A stretch of DNA of 64,000 nucleotides from Halieaceae bacterium. GTDB lineage: Bacteria; Pseudomonadota; Gammaproteobacteria; Pseudomonadales; Halieaceae. The translations under genes and the position numbers were made by a program. Of the stretch, positions 6,653 through 15,978 are shown piece by piece (position 1 is the first letter of the stretch; every line of letters starts with the position of its first letter). Location of the stretch: assembly GCA_902623175.1 (NCBI GenBank), contig CACNSR010000003.1:124001-188000 (forward strand). Reading direction: 5' to 3'. Below the pieces are notes generated by a model. It had not been told where the DNA came from. It saw only the letters and a program-made list of their open reading frames with translations, and ran no database searches.

Positions 6653-8170
6653 GTGCGAATAGCAATCGTTGGTGCAGGAATCTCGGGCATCGCAGCGGCA
6701 CAGTCCCTCCTCAAGACGGGCCATGATGTCCAAATTTATGAAAAGTCCAGCCGGATCGGCGGCGTGTGGGCTATGGGTTATCCGGGCGTCAGATTGCAGA
6801 ACACTCGGGATCAATACCGCCTTATGGATGTTCCCTGGAGCCCAAAGCCAGACTTGCATCCAACTAGCGCACAGGTACAACAGCATCTGAATGACGCGAT
6901 TGATCAGCTTGATCTTCCTCTCAAGTTAGACCACGAAGTCACAAAACTTGAGGAGACAGCAGGTGGCTGGCGGCTGCACTATCGAAACGATGGCGATACC
7001 GGACAGCAGGATTTCGACTTCGTCGTGCTCTCCATTGGTCAGTATTCAAGTGGGAAGCAATCTCCAAAATTCCCCGGCCAAGACGAATTCAAAGGGGAAA
7101 TTATCACCGAGCGAGAGATTACGGATCTCAGTGTCTTTGCCGGAAAAAAAGTGCTGGTTGCTGGCTTCGGTAAAAGCGCGCTAGATATGGCGACCTTCGC
7201 GGTAGATCAAGCCAGCGAGGTACACCACCTCTTCCGGACGCCGCGCTGGATGGTCCCCGTTCGTATATTGGGCGTCCACTACTCACGCCTTCTGTTTTGT
7301 CGCATGGGTACCTTTTTAATGCCCAGCTGGGTGCAACCCAACGCTACCGAGGCTTTTATCCACCGTAAATTAGGCTTCCTTGTCCGTGGCAATTGGCGCC
7401 TAGTGCAGAGCATTGTGAGACTCCAGAAGTACCTACTGGGACTCGGTAAGAGCGCAGCGGTAAAACGCCGCTTGGCGTCACTCACACCTAAGCACGACAT
7501 CGTTAGCGACTTTCGCTCTGCATCAGCTATGCAACCCGAGATGTATTTGAAACATATCGCTAGGGAGCGACTCCTTCCACACCAAGGGGAGTTGCAGGCA
7601 TTTACGAAGAACGGTGTGGTGCTTGAGGGTGGCAACGCCATTGACTGTGATCTTGTTGTGCTCAGTCTTGGCTCAGGCTCGCCAACATTTCCGTTCCTAC
7701 CGGACAAATATCGTGCCCTACTGGAGAGCGAGTCCGATGGTGTCCAGCTTTACAGGCATTTGCTGCACCCGGAAGTCCCCAATATCGCCTTTGCGGGCTT
7801 CAATCATGGCTTTATGCACGTACCAGCAGTTGAAATTGGCATGCTGTGGTTGTCCGCCGTGCTCTCCGGTGACCTGACCCTGCCCAGCGCCGAGGAAATG
7901 CAACAGACCATAAAAAAAGTTCAGCAATGGAAGCGCGACTGTGTCAACTTTGAACCGTCACGCTCCTGTGCGGTGAACACCCGGTTTCAGCAATACCTGG
8001 ACGTTCTCTTGAAGGATCTTGGACTTAACCCCTACCGCAAGTTACCAAATATTTTGGCCGAATTATTTAGCCAGTATGGCCCAGATGACTACGTGGACAT
8101 TTTTGAGGAATACAGGGCCGGGCGCACTCAGCGATCTACGAATCTGCGCACACTTGCATTGGATACGTGA
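6653..8170 (+). CDS. Flavin-containing monooxygenase (FMO/BVMO-like)
   Basis: The 505-residue flavoprotein has two dinucleotide folds: GAGISG at residues 7-12 for FAD, and AGFGKSALDMA near residue 170 for NADPH. The segment VWAMGYPGVRLQNTRDQYRL fits FMO and Baeyer-Villiger relatives. The family fingerprint FxGxxxHxxx[WF] is altered to FKGEIITEREI (around residue 145), so the usual His is Thr. I chose GTG at 6653 because AGGAG lies nine bases upstream and the Rossmann strand starts at once; an earlier in-frame start at 6587 is less likely. It probably oxygenates an indole or another N- or S-containing ring, feeding the isatin hydrolase encoded 98 bp downstream. The substrate is inferred. Confidence 0.86.
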   Translation: MRIAIVGAGISGIAAAQSLLKTGHDVQIYEKSSRIGGVWAMGYPGVRLQNTRDQYRLMDVPWSPKPDLHPTSAQVQQHLNDAIDQLDLPLKLDHEVTKLEETAGGWRLHYRNDGDTGQQDFDFVVLSIGQYSSGKQSPKFPGQDEFKGEIITEREITDLSVFAGKKVLVAGFGKSALDMATFAVDQASEVHHLFRTPRWMVPVRILGVHYSRLLFCRMGTFLMPSWVQPNATEAFIHRKLGFLVRGNWRLVQSIVRLQKYLLGLGKSAAVKRRLASLTPKHDIVSDFRSASAMQPEMYLKHIARERLLPHQGELQAFTKNGVVLEGGNAIDCDLVVLSLGSGSPTFPFLPDKYRALLESESDGVQLYRHLLHPEVPNIAFAGFNHGFMHVPAVEIGMLWLSAVLSGDLTLPSAEEMQQTIKKVQQWKRDCVNFEPSRSCAVNTRFQQYLDVLLKDLGLNPYRKLPNILAELFSQYGPDDYVDIFEEYRAGRTQRSTNLRTLALDT

Positions 8171-8268
8171 ATCGGTAAAAAGGTTCAACACCACGCTATA
8201 CTTTGGTAGGGCCGCTACGCCACGCTGTCTATGCGGCATGAGTCGTGCCAAAAATTAGGAGAAAACGA

Positions 8269-9054
8269 ATGACAAGTGCAGTGTTGATGGACTTAGCGGT
8301 GGGACTAGTTAGCGGTTCGATCAAAGTGATCGACCTCAGTGTGACTCTCTCGCCGGAGACGCCTATTCTGGAGCTGCCTGAAGAGTTTGGTTGGGGCAAA
8401 TCCTGGCCCTTTTCAAAGGAGGAAATCTCTCGCTACGATGATCGTGGGCCCGCGTGGTATTGGAACAACATCAAATGCGGTGAACACACAGGCACACACT
8501 TTGACGCGCCAATTCATTGGGTGACGGGCCAGGATCTTCCGGACAACGCAACCGATACGTTGCCACCAGAGCGGTTTATCGGGCCCGGAGTAGTTATTGA
8601 TGCTGCTGCTGAGGCAGCGAGTGACCCCGATTTTCTGATGTCACTAGAGTTTGTAAAATCCTGGGAAGCAAAAAACGGCAGAATTCCAGACGGCGCTTGG
8701 GTGCTTTATCGCACCGATTGGTCTAAAAGAGAATCCAAAGAGGCTTATCTCAACAAGGACGAGACAGGGGGGCACACGCCTGGCTGGGATCCAGAGACCG
8801 TCGCCTTTTTGGCGCAAGAGAGAAATATTATTGGGGTAGGGGTTGAAACCGTCGGAACAGATTCTGGCCAGGCGGCGAGTCAGGATCCAATGTTCCCCTG
8901 TCACAACCTGATGCACGGCGCTAACAAATGTGGTTTGGCGAGTTTACGAAATCTTGATCAACTTCCCACAACAGGTTTTATCCTGATTGCGGCGCCACTC
9001 AAAATCGAGCAGGGGTCGGGCAGTCCGTGTCGAGTGATCGCACTGGTACCTTAG
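8269..9054 (+). CDS. Cyclase-family metal hydrolase, probable isatin hydrolase
   Basis: The 261-residue member of the cyclase family (Pfam PF04199) carries the metal-binding motif HTGTHFDAPIHW with H73, H77 and D79, plus CHNLMHG (H212, H216) near the end. Kynurenine formamidases of this family are nearer 210 residues. The longer form, with a segment such as ISRYDDRGPAWYWNN before the motif and KIEQGSGSP at the end, matches what I recall of manganese-dependent isatin hydrolase, which opens isatin to isatinate. ATG at 8269 follows AGGAG by seven bases. It sits 21 bp before the 2-oxoacid oxidoreductase genes, which suggests that isatinate is their substrate. Kynurenine formamidase or another lactam/lactone hydrolase is the alternative. 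Confidence 0.82.
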   Translation: MTSAVLMDLAVGLVSGSIKVIDLSVTLSPETPILELPEEFGWGKSWPFSKEEISRYDDRGPAWYWNNIKCGEHTGTHFDAPIHWVTGQDLPDNATDTLPPERFIGPGVVIDAAAEAASDPDFLMSLEFVKSWEAKNGRIPDGAWVLYRTDWSKRESKEAYLNKDETGGHTPGWDPETVAFLAQERNIIGVGVETVGTDSGQAASQDPMFPCHNLMHGANKCGLASLRNLDQLPTTGFILIAAPLKIEQGSGSPCRVIALVP

Positions 9055-9075
9055 GGATAAACCGAGACTCTTCCG

Positions 9076-11262
9076 TTGGCTGAGCGTTCTTTCACTGACG
9101 AAGTCAAAAAGCTCCGCGCCGGGCAGGGTGAGGTGTTCAAGGGTGAAGGGATTCTCGCCATCACCAAAGCGCTCCTGCAGTCTGGCGTGTCTTATGTGGG
9201 CGGCTATCAAGGTTCTCCTATCTCGCATCTGATGGATGTGCTCAACGATGCACAAGATATCCTCGGTGACTTGGGCGTCCATTTCGAAGCTAACGGTTCC
9301 GAGGCTACCGCAGCAGCTATGTTGTCGGCCTCTATCAATTATCCGCTGCGTGGAGCCGTGACTTGGAAGTCAACTGTGGGTACCAATGTCGCATCTGATG
9401 CGCTGTCAAATCTAGCTTCTTCCGGGGTGACCGGCGGCGCTATGGTGATTGTTGGTGAGGACTACGGAGAGGGCTCAAGCATTATGCAGGAGCGAAGTTA
9501 TGCGTTTGCTATGAAAGCGCAGATGTGGCTCCTGGACCCGCGACCCAACTTACCCAGTATCGTTGATATGGTTGAAAAGGGCTTTGAGCTCTCGGAGGCA
9601 TCCAACACGCCGATCTTCTACATGATGCGTATCCGCGGGTGTCATGTGACTGGTGAGTTTGTTGCTCGGGATAATGTTGCCCCCGAATTCCACAGCGAGG
9701 CGCCAGTCACCCCAAATCGGGAGCCTGAGAAAATTATCTTGCCGCCGTTTGTCTATGCGCAGGAACGTGAAAAGATCGCCGAGAGGCTACCCGCAGCGAT
9801 TCGCTTCGTCGAGGACAATGCGCTTAATGAGGTTTTCCCAGGGCGATACGACTCGGTTGGAATCATCACCTGCGGAGGCTCATACAACACGGTGATTCGC
9901 GCCCTGCAGCGACAAGGGCTGGCCGACGTGTATGGCGAGACCGATGTCCCCATTTACTGCCTTAATGTCGCTTACCCGCTGATCCCGAGAGAGCTGGTTA
10001 AATTCTGTGCCGGTAAAGAGCAGGTGCTGGTGCTGGAGGAGGGGCAGCCGGAGTACATCGAGCAGGGGATCCAGACGGTTTTGCGTCGGCAGGACGTGCA
10101 AACCCGTGTTTACGGTAAGGACATCATGCCCATGGCAGGGGAGTACACGGGGCAGGTGATGTTGGAGGGTATTACCCGATTTATTCAGGCGGCATCGCGA
10201 CAAAATATACCCATGAAGCTCTCGCTTGATGTTGTACTGAGCACAGAGACGCCGGTGTCAGAAGAGGATATCGGCCGGCTGATGGGCGAGTTGCCGCCTC
10301 GACCCGCGGGTCTATGTACGGGATGTCCAGAGCGTCCGCTGTTTTCTGCCATTAAGCAATTGCAGGAAGAGATGGGTCCTTTTCACATCTCATCTGATAT
10401 CGGATGTCACTCTTTCGCCACCGCAGCCCCTTTTAACCTGGGTAACACCATCATGGGCTATGGCCTCTCGCTGGCCAGTTCGTCAGGGATGCGCCACGCA
10501 CTGCCGCACAAGGCAATCAGCATCATGGGGGACGGTGGTTTCTGGCATAACGGTCTCACCAGTGGTGTCACCAGTGCGGTATTCAATGAGCATGATGGCC
10601 TCTTGATTATAATCGACAACGGTTACTCGGCTGCAACCGGTGGGCAGGATATCCCGTCCCTGGTGGAGCCCAATCTGATCGCTACTACCCTAGATGCGAA
10701 TCAACCTAAACGTGAAAGCTGGCAGGACATTGAGGATGCCTGTCGCGGCGCCGGCGTAAAGTGGATCCGCACGGTGAGTACCTACAATATCGCCGCCATG
10801 AAGGAGACGCTCCGTGCAGCCCTAACCACCAATGATGCCGGGCTAAAGGTGGTGGTGGCGGAGGGCGAATGCATGTTGAATCGCCAACGTCGGGTGAAGC
10901 CATTGATCCGACAGGCGGTCTCGGAGGGTCGGCGGGTGAAGCGGGCGCGTTTTTACATCGATCCAGAGACCTGCACGGGTGATCATGGTTGCATCCGCCT
11001 CTCGGGATGCCCCTCTTTGACGATCCGAGAGAATCCTGATCCGTTGCGCACAGATCCCGTGTCTTACGTCGACAATAGCTGTGTTGGTTGCGGTGTCTGT
11101 GGTACCAATGCACACTCTGCTGTGCTGTGTCCCTCTTTCTCAAGGGTGGAGATGATTCACAACCCTACTGTGTGGGATCGTTTTCTCGATACCACTCGTG
11201 CTCGGATGCGAGAATGGTGGCGGGCGCGCGATCGGAAGCGCATGGAGCAACGCCAGTTCTGA
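9076..11262 (+). CDS. iorA: 2-oxoacid:ferredoxin oxidoreductase, IorA-type alpha subunit
   Basis: The 728-residue subunit has the indolepyruvate ferredoxin oxidoreductase alpha layout: an N-terminal pyruvate-oxidoreductase domain (GYQGSPISHLMDVL near residue 43), the CTGCPERP motif (C414, C417), and a ThDP site GDGGFWHNG...DNGYSAATGG (about 483-517). A C-terminal two-cluster ferredoxin domain follows. Its first cluster reads C633-x2-D636-x2-C639 with C645, so Asp replaces one usual Cys. The second has C669, C672, C675 and C685. The family decarboxylates aryl 2-oxoacids to acyl-CoA with ferredoxin reduction. TTG at 9076 is the assumed start. Next to isatin hydrolase, the substrate may be isatinate, giving 2-aminobenzoyl-CoA. 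Indolepyruvate or phenylglyoxylate-like acids are alternatives. Confidence 0.88.
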   Translation: MAERSFTDEVKKLRAGQGEVFKGEGILAITKALLQSGVSYVGGYQGSPISHLMDVLNDAQDILGDLGVHFEANGSEATAAAMLSASINYPLRGAVTWKSTVGTNVASDALSNLASSGVTGGAMVIVGEDYGEGSSIMQERSYAFAMKAQMWLLDPRPNLPSIVDMVEKGFELSEASNTPIFYMMRIRGCHVTGEFVARDNVAPEFHSEAPVTPNREPEKIILPPFVYAQEREKIAERLPAAIRFVEDNALNEVFPGRYDSVGIITCGGSYNTVIRALQRQGLADVYGETDVPIYCLNVAYPLIPRELVKFCAGKEQVLVLEEGQPEYIEQGIQTVLRRQDVQTRVYGKDIMPMAGEYTGQVMLEGITRFIQAASRQNIPMKLSLDVVLSTETPVSEEDIGRLMGELPPRPAGLCTGCPERPLFSAIKQLQEEMGPFHISSDIGCHSFATAAPFNLGNTIMGYGLSLASSSGMRHALPHKAISIMGDGGFWHNGLTSGVTSAVFNEHDGLLIIIDNGYSAATGGQDIPSLVEPNLIATTLDANQPKRESWQDIEDACRGAGVKWIRTVSTYNIAAMKETLRAALTTNDAGLKVVVAEGECMLNRQRRVKPLIRQAVSEGRRVKRARFYIDPETCTGDHGCIRLSGCPSLTIRENPDPLRTDPVSYVDNSCVGCGVCGTNAHSAVLCPSFSRVEMIHNPTVWDRFLDTTRARMREWWRARDRKRMEQRQF

Positions 11263-12749
11263 TGTCACGAGAGGACGCGACCATCAATATGGTGATCGCT
11301 GCACTTGGGGGGGAGGGCGGCGGAGTGCTGACCAACTGGCTCATTGCGGCGGCGGAGCAAAACGATTGGTGGTGTCAGAGTACTTCGCTTGCAGGGGTAG
11401 CTCAGCGGACGGGCGCTACGATTTATTACCTCGAGTTTATGCCAAGGCAAGCGAGTGAGCGTCCGCCTGTGATGTCACTCTTTCCTGCGCAAGGAGATAT
11501 CGACATAGCAGTCGCCTCGGAAATTGCTGAGGCGGGAAGAATGATCAGCCGCGGCTTTATCTCTCCAGACAGAAGTTTGTTGATTGCGTCAGACCATCGG
11601 GTTTTCGGCATCACGGAAAAGAGTGCCGCGGGAGATGGGTCGGTAGACAGAGAGCTGATCATTGAGATGGGTGAGCGCTACGCCAGAAGCTTCATTCATT
11701 TTGATATGTCAGAAATTGTTCAGCGACAGGGCACTGTCATCTCGGCGGCACTGCTGGGTGCGATCGCTGGGAGCGGGGCGCTGCCATTTGCAGGCCACTG
11801 CTTTCGCAAACTGCTCTCATCTGGGGGCAGTGCGCCTGCCAACCTCGCAGCGTTTGACGAGAGTTTTCGTCGCGCCCAGCCCGGCGGTGTCGGCGAGTAT
11901 GTGCCTCCTGAGGTAAAGGCCTTCTCGCTGCCAGTAGCGAGTAACCCCTTAGGCGAGCGCTGGTTGCCGCGCATAGCGGATCTGCCAGCGGCACTGCAGG
12001 AAATGGCCTACCACAGCGTGAACAGACTGATCGATTATCAGGACGAGCCCTACGCGGAAGAATGGTTTAGTCGTGTGTCAGCTCTAATAGATCGTGATCT
12101 GGATCGAAAAAGCTACTCTCTCGCCCAAGAGGCCGGTCGACACCTTGCACTCTGGATGGCGTTTGAGGATATACCTCGCGTTGCCCAACTTAAAGTGCGC
12201 CCTGACAGAGAGTCCATGATTCGATCAGAGGTCAAAGCGGCCGCCGGTCAGCCGGTCGCAGTGGCTGAATTTTTTCACCCACGGATTGAGGAGGTGGCAG
12301 CCTTGCTCCCCGTGAGTTGGGGGTCGGCATTGCTGAGGTCACATACCGCAAAGCGCTGGTTGAGTCGACTCCTTGGACCTAGAACTTTAAGAACGGACCG
12401 TATCAACATGCAGGTATTGTTGCGTTGTTTAGCGGGTTTTCGTCGCTTTCGGCGGTCTACGTTCGGTTATGCGCATGAGCGTAAAATGATCGACCGATGG
12501 TATGACGCCGTGCTGTCTGCCGATGAACACGACGTGGCTATGGCGATTGCGGCGCTCGGACGGTTGGTGAAGGGTTACGGGGAGACTCGCCATCGCACGA
12601 CATCGCGGCTGATGCAGATTCTGGATTATGTGGAGCATGCACCTGACAGCGACTCGTCTAAAATTAAAGCGCTTCAATTGAAGGCTATGGAGCCAGAGTC
12701 AAACTTCAATACGGGTCACGCGGTTTCCTCTAATCCGGAGCTCGCTTGA
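11262..12749 (+). CDS. iorB: 2-oxoacid:ferredoxin oxidoreductase, IorB-type beta subunit (long form)
   Basis: The 495-residue partner of the alpha subunit shares one base with its stop (TGATG). The N-terminal gamma-type domain has NMVIAALGGEGGGVLTNWL and QSTSLAGVAQRTGATIYYLE, as in IorB. The extra C-terminal half, about 300 residues, is typical of the long aerobic-proteobacterial beta-family proteins and has no assigned function. ATG at 11262 gives the family N-terminus; a longer in-frame reading from 11088 would lie wholly inside the alpha gene and was rejected. No dedicated ferredoxin gene is seen nearby. Confidence 0.86.
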   Translation: MSREDATINMVIAALGGEGGGVLTNWLIAAAEQNDWWCQSTSLAGVAQRTGATIYYLEFMPRQASERPPVMSLFPAQGDIDIAVASEIAEAGRMISRGFISPDRSLLIASDHRVFGITEKSAAGDGSVDRELIIEMGERYARSFIHFDMSEIVQRQGTVISAALLGAIAGSGALPFAGHCFRKLLSSGGSAPANLAAFDESFRRAQPGGVGEYVPPEVKAFSLPVASNPLGERWLPRIADLPAALQEMAYHSVNRLIDYQDEPYAEEWFSRVSALIDRDLDRKSYSLAQEAGRHLALWMAFEDIPRVAQLKVRPDRESMIRSEVKAAAGQPVAVAEFFHPRIEEVAALLPVSWGSALLRSHTAKRWLSRLLGPRTLRTDRINMQVLLRCLAGFRRFRRSTFGYAHERKMIDRWYDAVLSADEHDVAMAIAALGRLVKGYGETRHRTTSRLMQILDYVEHAPDSDSSKIKALQLKAMEPESNFNTGHAVSSNPELA

Positions 12750-13753
12750 ATCTGGATGAACCATTCCGGCTGAGGGGTATAGCGGCCGGTGTCGCTCTCA
12801 GTGCTGCTCTTTCTGTGATGGCCTATGCCATTTCGTATCGGTACGGTGCACCAGGCATGTTAATTGGGCTGTTGCTGGGTTTGTCGTGTCATTTTCTCAG
12901 TGCGTCCGATCGCTTTACGAGAGGTCTGGTTTGGGCATCGGGACCCTGCCTCAGGTTCGGGGTGGCGTTGCTGGGTCTCAGGTTGAGCATTGGGGATGTT
13001 GCCTTGTTGGGCTGGCCGGCGCTGATAGCCGTCTGCGGTGCAGTTGTTATGACACTGGCTTTTGGTGTGCTGTGCTCACGTTTGCTTGGGTGTGGGAGAG
13101 ATCTTGGTTTGTTGACCGGAGGTGCCGTGGGTATCTGCGGCGCCTCAGCGGCGATAGCCATCAGCGCAGCACTCCCGGATTCGGATGCGAAGCAACGGCT
13201 CACCTTGTTTACTGTTATCGGAGTGACTACCCTCAGTACTGTTGCAATGGTGTTCTATCCCATTGCCGGTGACTTTCTTAATTTCAGCTCGAGAGACATG
13301 GGCTTTTTTATAGGAGCGACTATTCATGATGTCGCTCAGGTAGTGGGGGCGGGTTATAGCGTCTCTCCCGAGACCGGTGACCTCGCCACATTCGTTAAGC
13401 TGTTGCGCGTGGCTATGTTGGTTCCGATTGTGATGGCGATTGCACTGGTATGCCGTATTTCCTTGCGCGCGCAAGAGGCTCGCCAGTCTTTCTTAATATC
13501 GCCCCCTATTTTCTTGCTCGGCTTCATCACACTGTTCCTGTTGAACAATACCGTGCTGTTACCCGAGACGCTCACGGAGGGACTGTCTCACCTCGCCACC
13601 GCGCTATTGCTTTTGGCGGTAACGGCGCTTGGCGTCCGGACTTCATTGCGCGAGGTTGCCTCGATTGGCTGGCGACCGCTTATCTTGCTTGGAGGAGAGA
13701 CCCTCTTCCTCGCTGCGACAATTGCCGGTGTATTACTGCTGGGGATCGCCTGA
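12746..13753 (+). CDS. YeiH/UPF0324-family membrane protein
   Basis: The 335-residue integral membrane protein has about ten hydrophobic segments and the YeiH-family signature GGAVGICGASAAIA near residue 128. Members are called putative sulfate exporters, but evidence is thin. The TTG start overlaps the iorB stop by four bases (TTGA), which suggests translational coupling, so it may export or import something linked to the pathway. Its 3' end overlaps the convergent MaoC gene by 21 bp. Confidence 0.8.
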   Translation: MNLDEPFRLRGIAAGVALSAALSVMAYAISYRYGAPGMLIGLLLGLSCHFLSASDRFTRGLVWASGPCLRFGVALLGLRLSIGDVALLGWPALIAVCGAVVMTLAFGVLCSRLLGCGRDLGLLTGGAVGICGASAAIAISAALPDSDAKQRLTLFTVIGVTTLSTVAMVFYPIAGDFLNFSSRDMGFFIGATIHDVAQVVGAGYSVSPETGDLATFVKLLRVAMLVPIVMAIALVCRISLRAQEARQSFLISPPIFLLGFITLFLLNNTVLLPETLTEGLSHLATALLLLAVTALGVRTSLREVASIGWRPLILLGGETLFLAATIAGVLLLGIA

Positions 13754-14239
13754 CTCTTGGGGCCGACGCTCGGCAAGAATGTCGATGTCGAATTGCATCA
13801 CTTTATTACCGTACTGGTTAAATGCTTCATTGCGCGATCGAATCATGCCCCATTTTTCCCGTATTACTTGGCCTGGCTTGGCAATGATTTCATAGGTGTA
13901 GGTTAGCGTATGCCCTGGCCTCACGGGCTCTAACCATTGGAGATCGCTGATGGCAACGCCCGCACCATTTCGGCGGCCGTCGTTAACGCCTTGCGCATAA
14001 ACCTCCATATAGTCGACCATTTTGCGCATCCACATAGCTGTCAGTAGCCACGGACTGGCGGTCAAGCCTTGCCGGTGGTTGAGCCGAGCCTGTTCAGGGT
14101 CGGTCGACTCGGGCCTGGGGTCAAAGTTTTTCGCGAATTCAACAATCTCCAGCTCGCTGAAGGTATGCGAGCCAAAGACATGAAACTCGCCCACAGGCAG
14201 ATCTTCAAACCATCGGTCCCTGAGATATAGGTCGGTCAT
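13733..14239 (-). CDS. MaoC-like dehydratase, second of a tandem pair
   Basis: The 168-residue hot-dog protein begins WFEDLPVGEFHVFGSHTFSE and has IVEFAKNFDPRPESTD, where the second motif residue is changed from the usual His-containing FHxD. Its start (ATG at 14239) overlaps the preceding hot-dog gene by four bases. Paired short MaoC proteins often work as heteromers in which only one chain keeps the catalytic dyad, and that may be so here (inference). It is the last gene of the MarR-controlled operon starting at 19881. Confidence 0.82.
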   Translation of the reverse strand: MTDLYLRDRWFEDLPVGEFHVFGSHTFSELEIVEFAKNFDPRPESTDPEQARLNHRQGLTASPWLLTAMWMRKMVDYMEVYAQGVNDGRRNGAGVAISDLQWLEPVRPGHTLTYTYEIIAKPGQVIREKWGMIRSRNEAFNQYGNKVMQFDIDILAERRPQESGDPQQ

Positions 14240-14703
14240 GTCGATTCTGCCAGTGCCGCATCGATTGCGATGGCCGCTTTTGCGGTCATGGTTGCCACAA
14301 TCGCGCCGTTTCCGTTGCAAACTTCGATTTCTAGAGTTTGGCAGCGGGTATTGGCTATGGGACTTTCCTCATCGGATGTACCGAGTGTGACGCGAACGCT
14401 GATTTGCTCGTTCACAAATGTTGGACGGCTCCACTTCAACCAACTGACGGAGGACATTTCCACGAAGGGCAGGCCGTTGGCTAGCAAAGTCTCTATGACT
14501 AGTCGTGTTGCCAAAGCCGCGATATGCCAGCCGCTAGCACACAGGCCCCCGAATATGGATTGATCTGCCGCACTGGCATCCAAATGATAAGGCTGAGGAT
14601 CGAACTGTGAAGCGAAGGCCGCAATGGCGCTTTGATCTAGCTCGATGCTCTTGCTTTCCATGTAGTCGTTGGGGGAGGGGCTGGCCAAAATAACGCTCCG
14701 CAA
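14236..14703 (-). CDS. MaoC-like dehydratase, first of a tandem pair
   Basis: The single hot-dog protein of up to 155 residues carries IAAFASQFDPQPYHLD, the active-site segment, and GGLCASGWHIAALATRLV. The start is uncertain: TTG at 14703 gives the longest form and ATG at 14661 a form of 141 residues; neither has a strong ribosome site. It lies 72 bp downstream of the acyl-CoA dehydrogenase gene and is coupled to the next hot-dog gene. It is probably an enoyl-CoA hydratase step in degradation of the opened ring. Confidence 0.82.
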   Translation of the reverse strand: MRSVILASPSPNDYMESKSIELDQSAIAAFASQFDPQPYHLDASAADQSIFGGLCASGWHIAALATRLVIETLLANGLPFVEMSSVSWLKWSRPTFVNEQISVRVTLGTSDEESPIANTRCQTLEIEVCNGNGAIVATMTAKAAIAIDAALAEST

Positions 14704-14775
14704 TCACGAGATATCGCCATTCTAACCCTAAGTCATATGCGGCATCCGACCACCTCTGCCCTAAGAAACACGCTG

Positions 14776-15948
14776 CTAGGCGTGGTTGGCTATGGTCTGC
14801 CTCGCAATGATAGTGGTCTGAACTTCGCTGGCGCCCTCATAAATCCGGAGCGCGCGAATATCTCGGTACAAAGCCTCGACAATATAGCCCTTGGTGACGC
14901 CTTTACCGCCATGCAATTGCACTGCAGCATCAATAACTTGCTGTGCGGTTTCGGTGGCGTGGTATTTGGCCATCGCCGCTTCTCGAGTGACACGCTCCGC
15001 GGCGCAGTCTTTGGTCCAAGCAGCGCGGTAAACCAGTAGCGCGCTACTATCGACACCCAGTGCCATCTCACCGATTTTGGCCTGAACAAGCTGAAGATCT
15101 CCTAGCTTGCCTCCAAAGATGTTGCGCTCGGAGGTGTAGTCGAGCGTCTCGTCCAGCGCGCGTCGGGCCATGCCTAGCGCTGCGGCGGCGACGGTAGAGC
15201 GAAAAACATCTAGCGTTGCCATTGCAATACCAAAGCCTCTGCCTTCCTCCCCTACCAGATGTGCTCTTGGTATTCGGCAGTCACTGAATGTCAGGGTGCC
15301 AAGAGGATGGGGTGCTACCAGATCGATGCGTTCGGTGACCTCGAATCCGGGTGTGCCTGCTTCGACGACAAAGCAGCTGATGCCTTTTGCACCTCCGGTG
15401 TCGTCGGTGCGCGCGAAGACGGTGTAAAAATCAGCGATGCCGGCATTGGATATCCATGTTTTGGTGCCGTTGAGCACCCACTGGTCGCCATCGGCTCGGG
15501 CGCTACAGGACATAGCGGCCACGTCCGACCCTGCCTCGGGTTCTGATAGCGAAAATGCGGCAATCTTATCGCCAGTAGCCACCGCATTTAGGTAGGTCGC
15601 TTGCTGCGCCTCATCACCGAATAGTGAAATCGGGCCGCTACCCAGTCCCTGCATCGCAAACGCAAAGTCGGCGAGCGCATTATGGCGTGCCAGCGTCTCC
15701 CGGATAATGCAAAGGCTTCTGACTTCAAGTTTTTTGTGTTGCCCTCCTGCACTGGCAGGGACGGCATAGCTTGTAAAACCAGCGTCACCTAGAGCCTTGA
15801 CAATGGCTTTGCAGGTACCGTCTAAATCGTGATGCTCCTCTGCTGTGAGAGAGGGGATGTTACGATTCGCCCACTCATCAAGCCGGGCGGCGAGCTCTCG
15901 ATGCTCGTCGCTAAAAAAGGGCCACTGTAAAAAGCTGCCGTCGCTCAT
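14776..15948 (-). CDS. Acyl-CoA dehydrogenase
   Basis: The 390-residue FAD flavoenzyme has the standard acyl-CoA dehydrogenase order: an N-terminal helical domain, a middle beta domain with [15 protein letters not shown] and WISNAG, and a C-terminal helical domain with [11 protein letters not shown]. The catalytic base is the Glu in [17 protein letters not shown] site precedes ATG at 15948. It stands 30 bp after the crotonase gene in the operon led by the 2-aminobenzoyl-CoA monooxygenase/reductase. It is therefore likely to dehydrogenate a CoA thioester from the cleaved ring rather than a fatty acid (inference). It needs electron-transfer flavoprotein, which is not encoded here. Confidence 0.92.
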   Translation of the reverse strand: MSDGSFLQWPFFSDEHRELAARLDEWANRNIPSLTAEEHHDLDGTCKAIVKALGDAGFTSYAVPASAGGQHKKLEVRSLCIIRETLARHNALADFAFAMQGLGSGPISLFGDEAQQATYLNAVATGDKIAAFSLSEPEAGSDVAAMSCSARADGDQWVLNGTKTWISNAGIADFYTVFARTDDTGGAKGISCFVVEAGTPGFEVTERIDLVAPHPLGTLTFSDCRIPRAHLVGEEGRGFGIAMATLDVFRSTVAAAALGMARRALDETLDYTSERNIFGGKLGDLQLVQAKIGEMALGVDSSALLVYRAAWTKDCAAERVTREAAMAKYHATETAQQVIDAAVQLHGGKGVTKGYIVEALYRDIRALRIYEGASEVQTTIIARQTIANHA

Positions 15949-15978
15949 GATTTCTTCTCCCGGCGAATGGCCATGGTG

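Noticed and set aside
8269-9054. Kynurenine formamidase (KynB) as the name of the cyclase-family gene
   Set aside because: The protein is about 50 residues longer than KynB, no kynureninase or tryptophan dioxygenase gene is near, and the neighbours fit isatin better. It remains the main alternative.
14719-14734. ATTCTA-N4-TAAGTC as a sixth MarR-type operator
   Set aside because: The left half matches but the right half has three mismatches; it lies inside the operon, so it was not counted.
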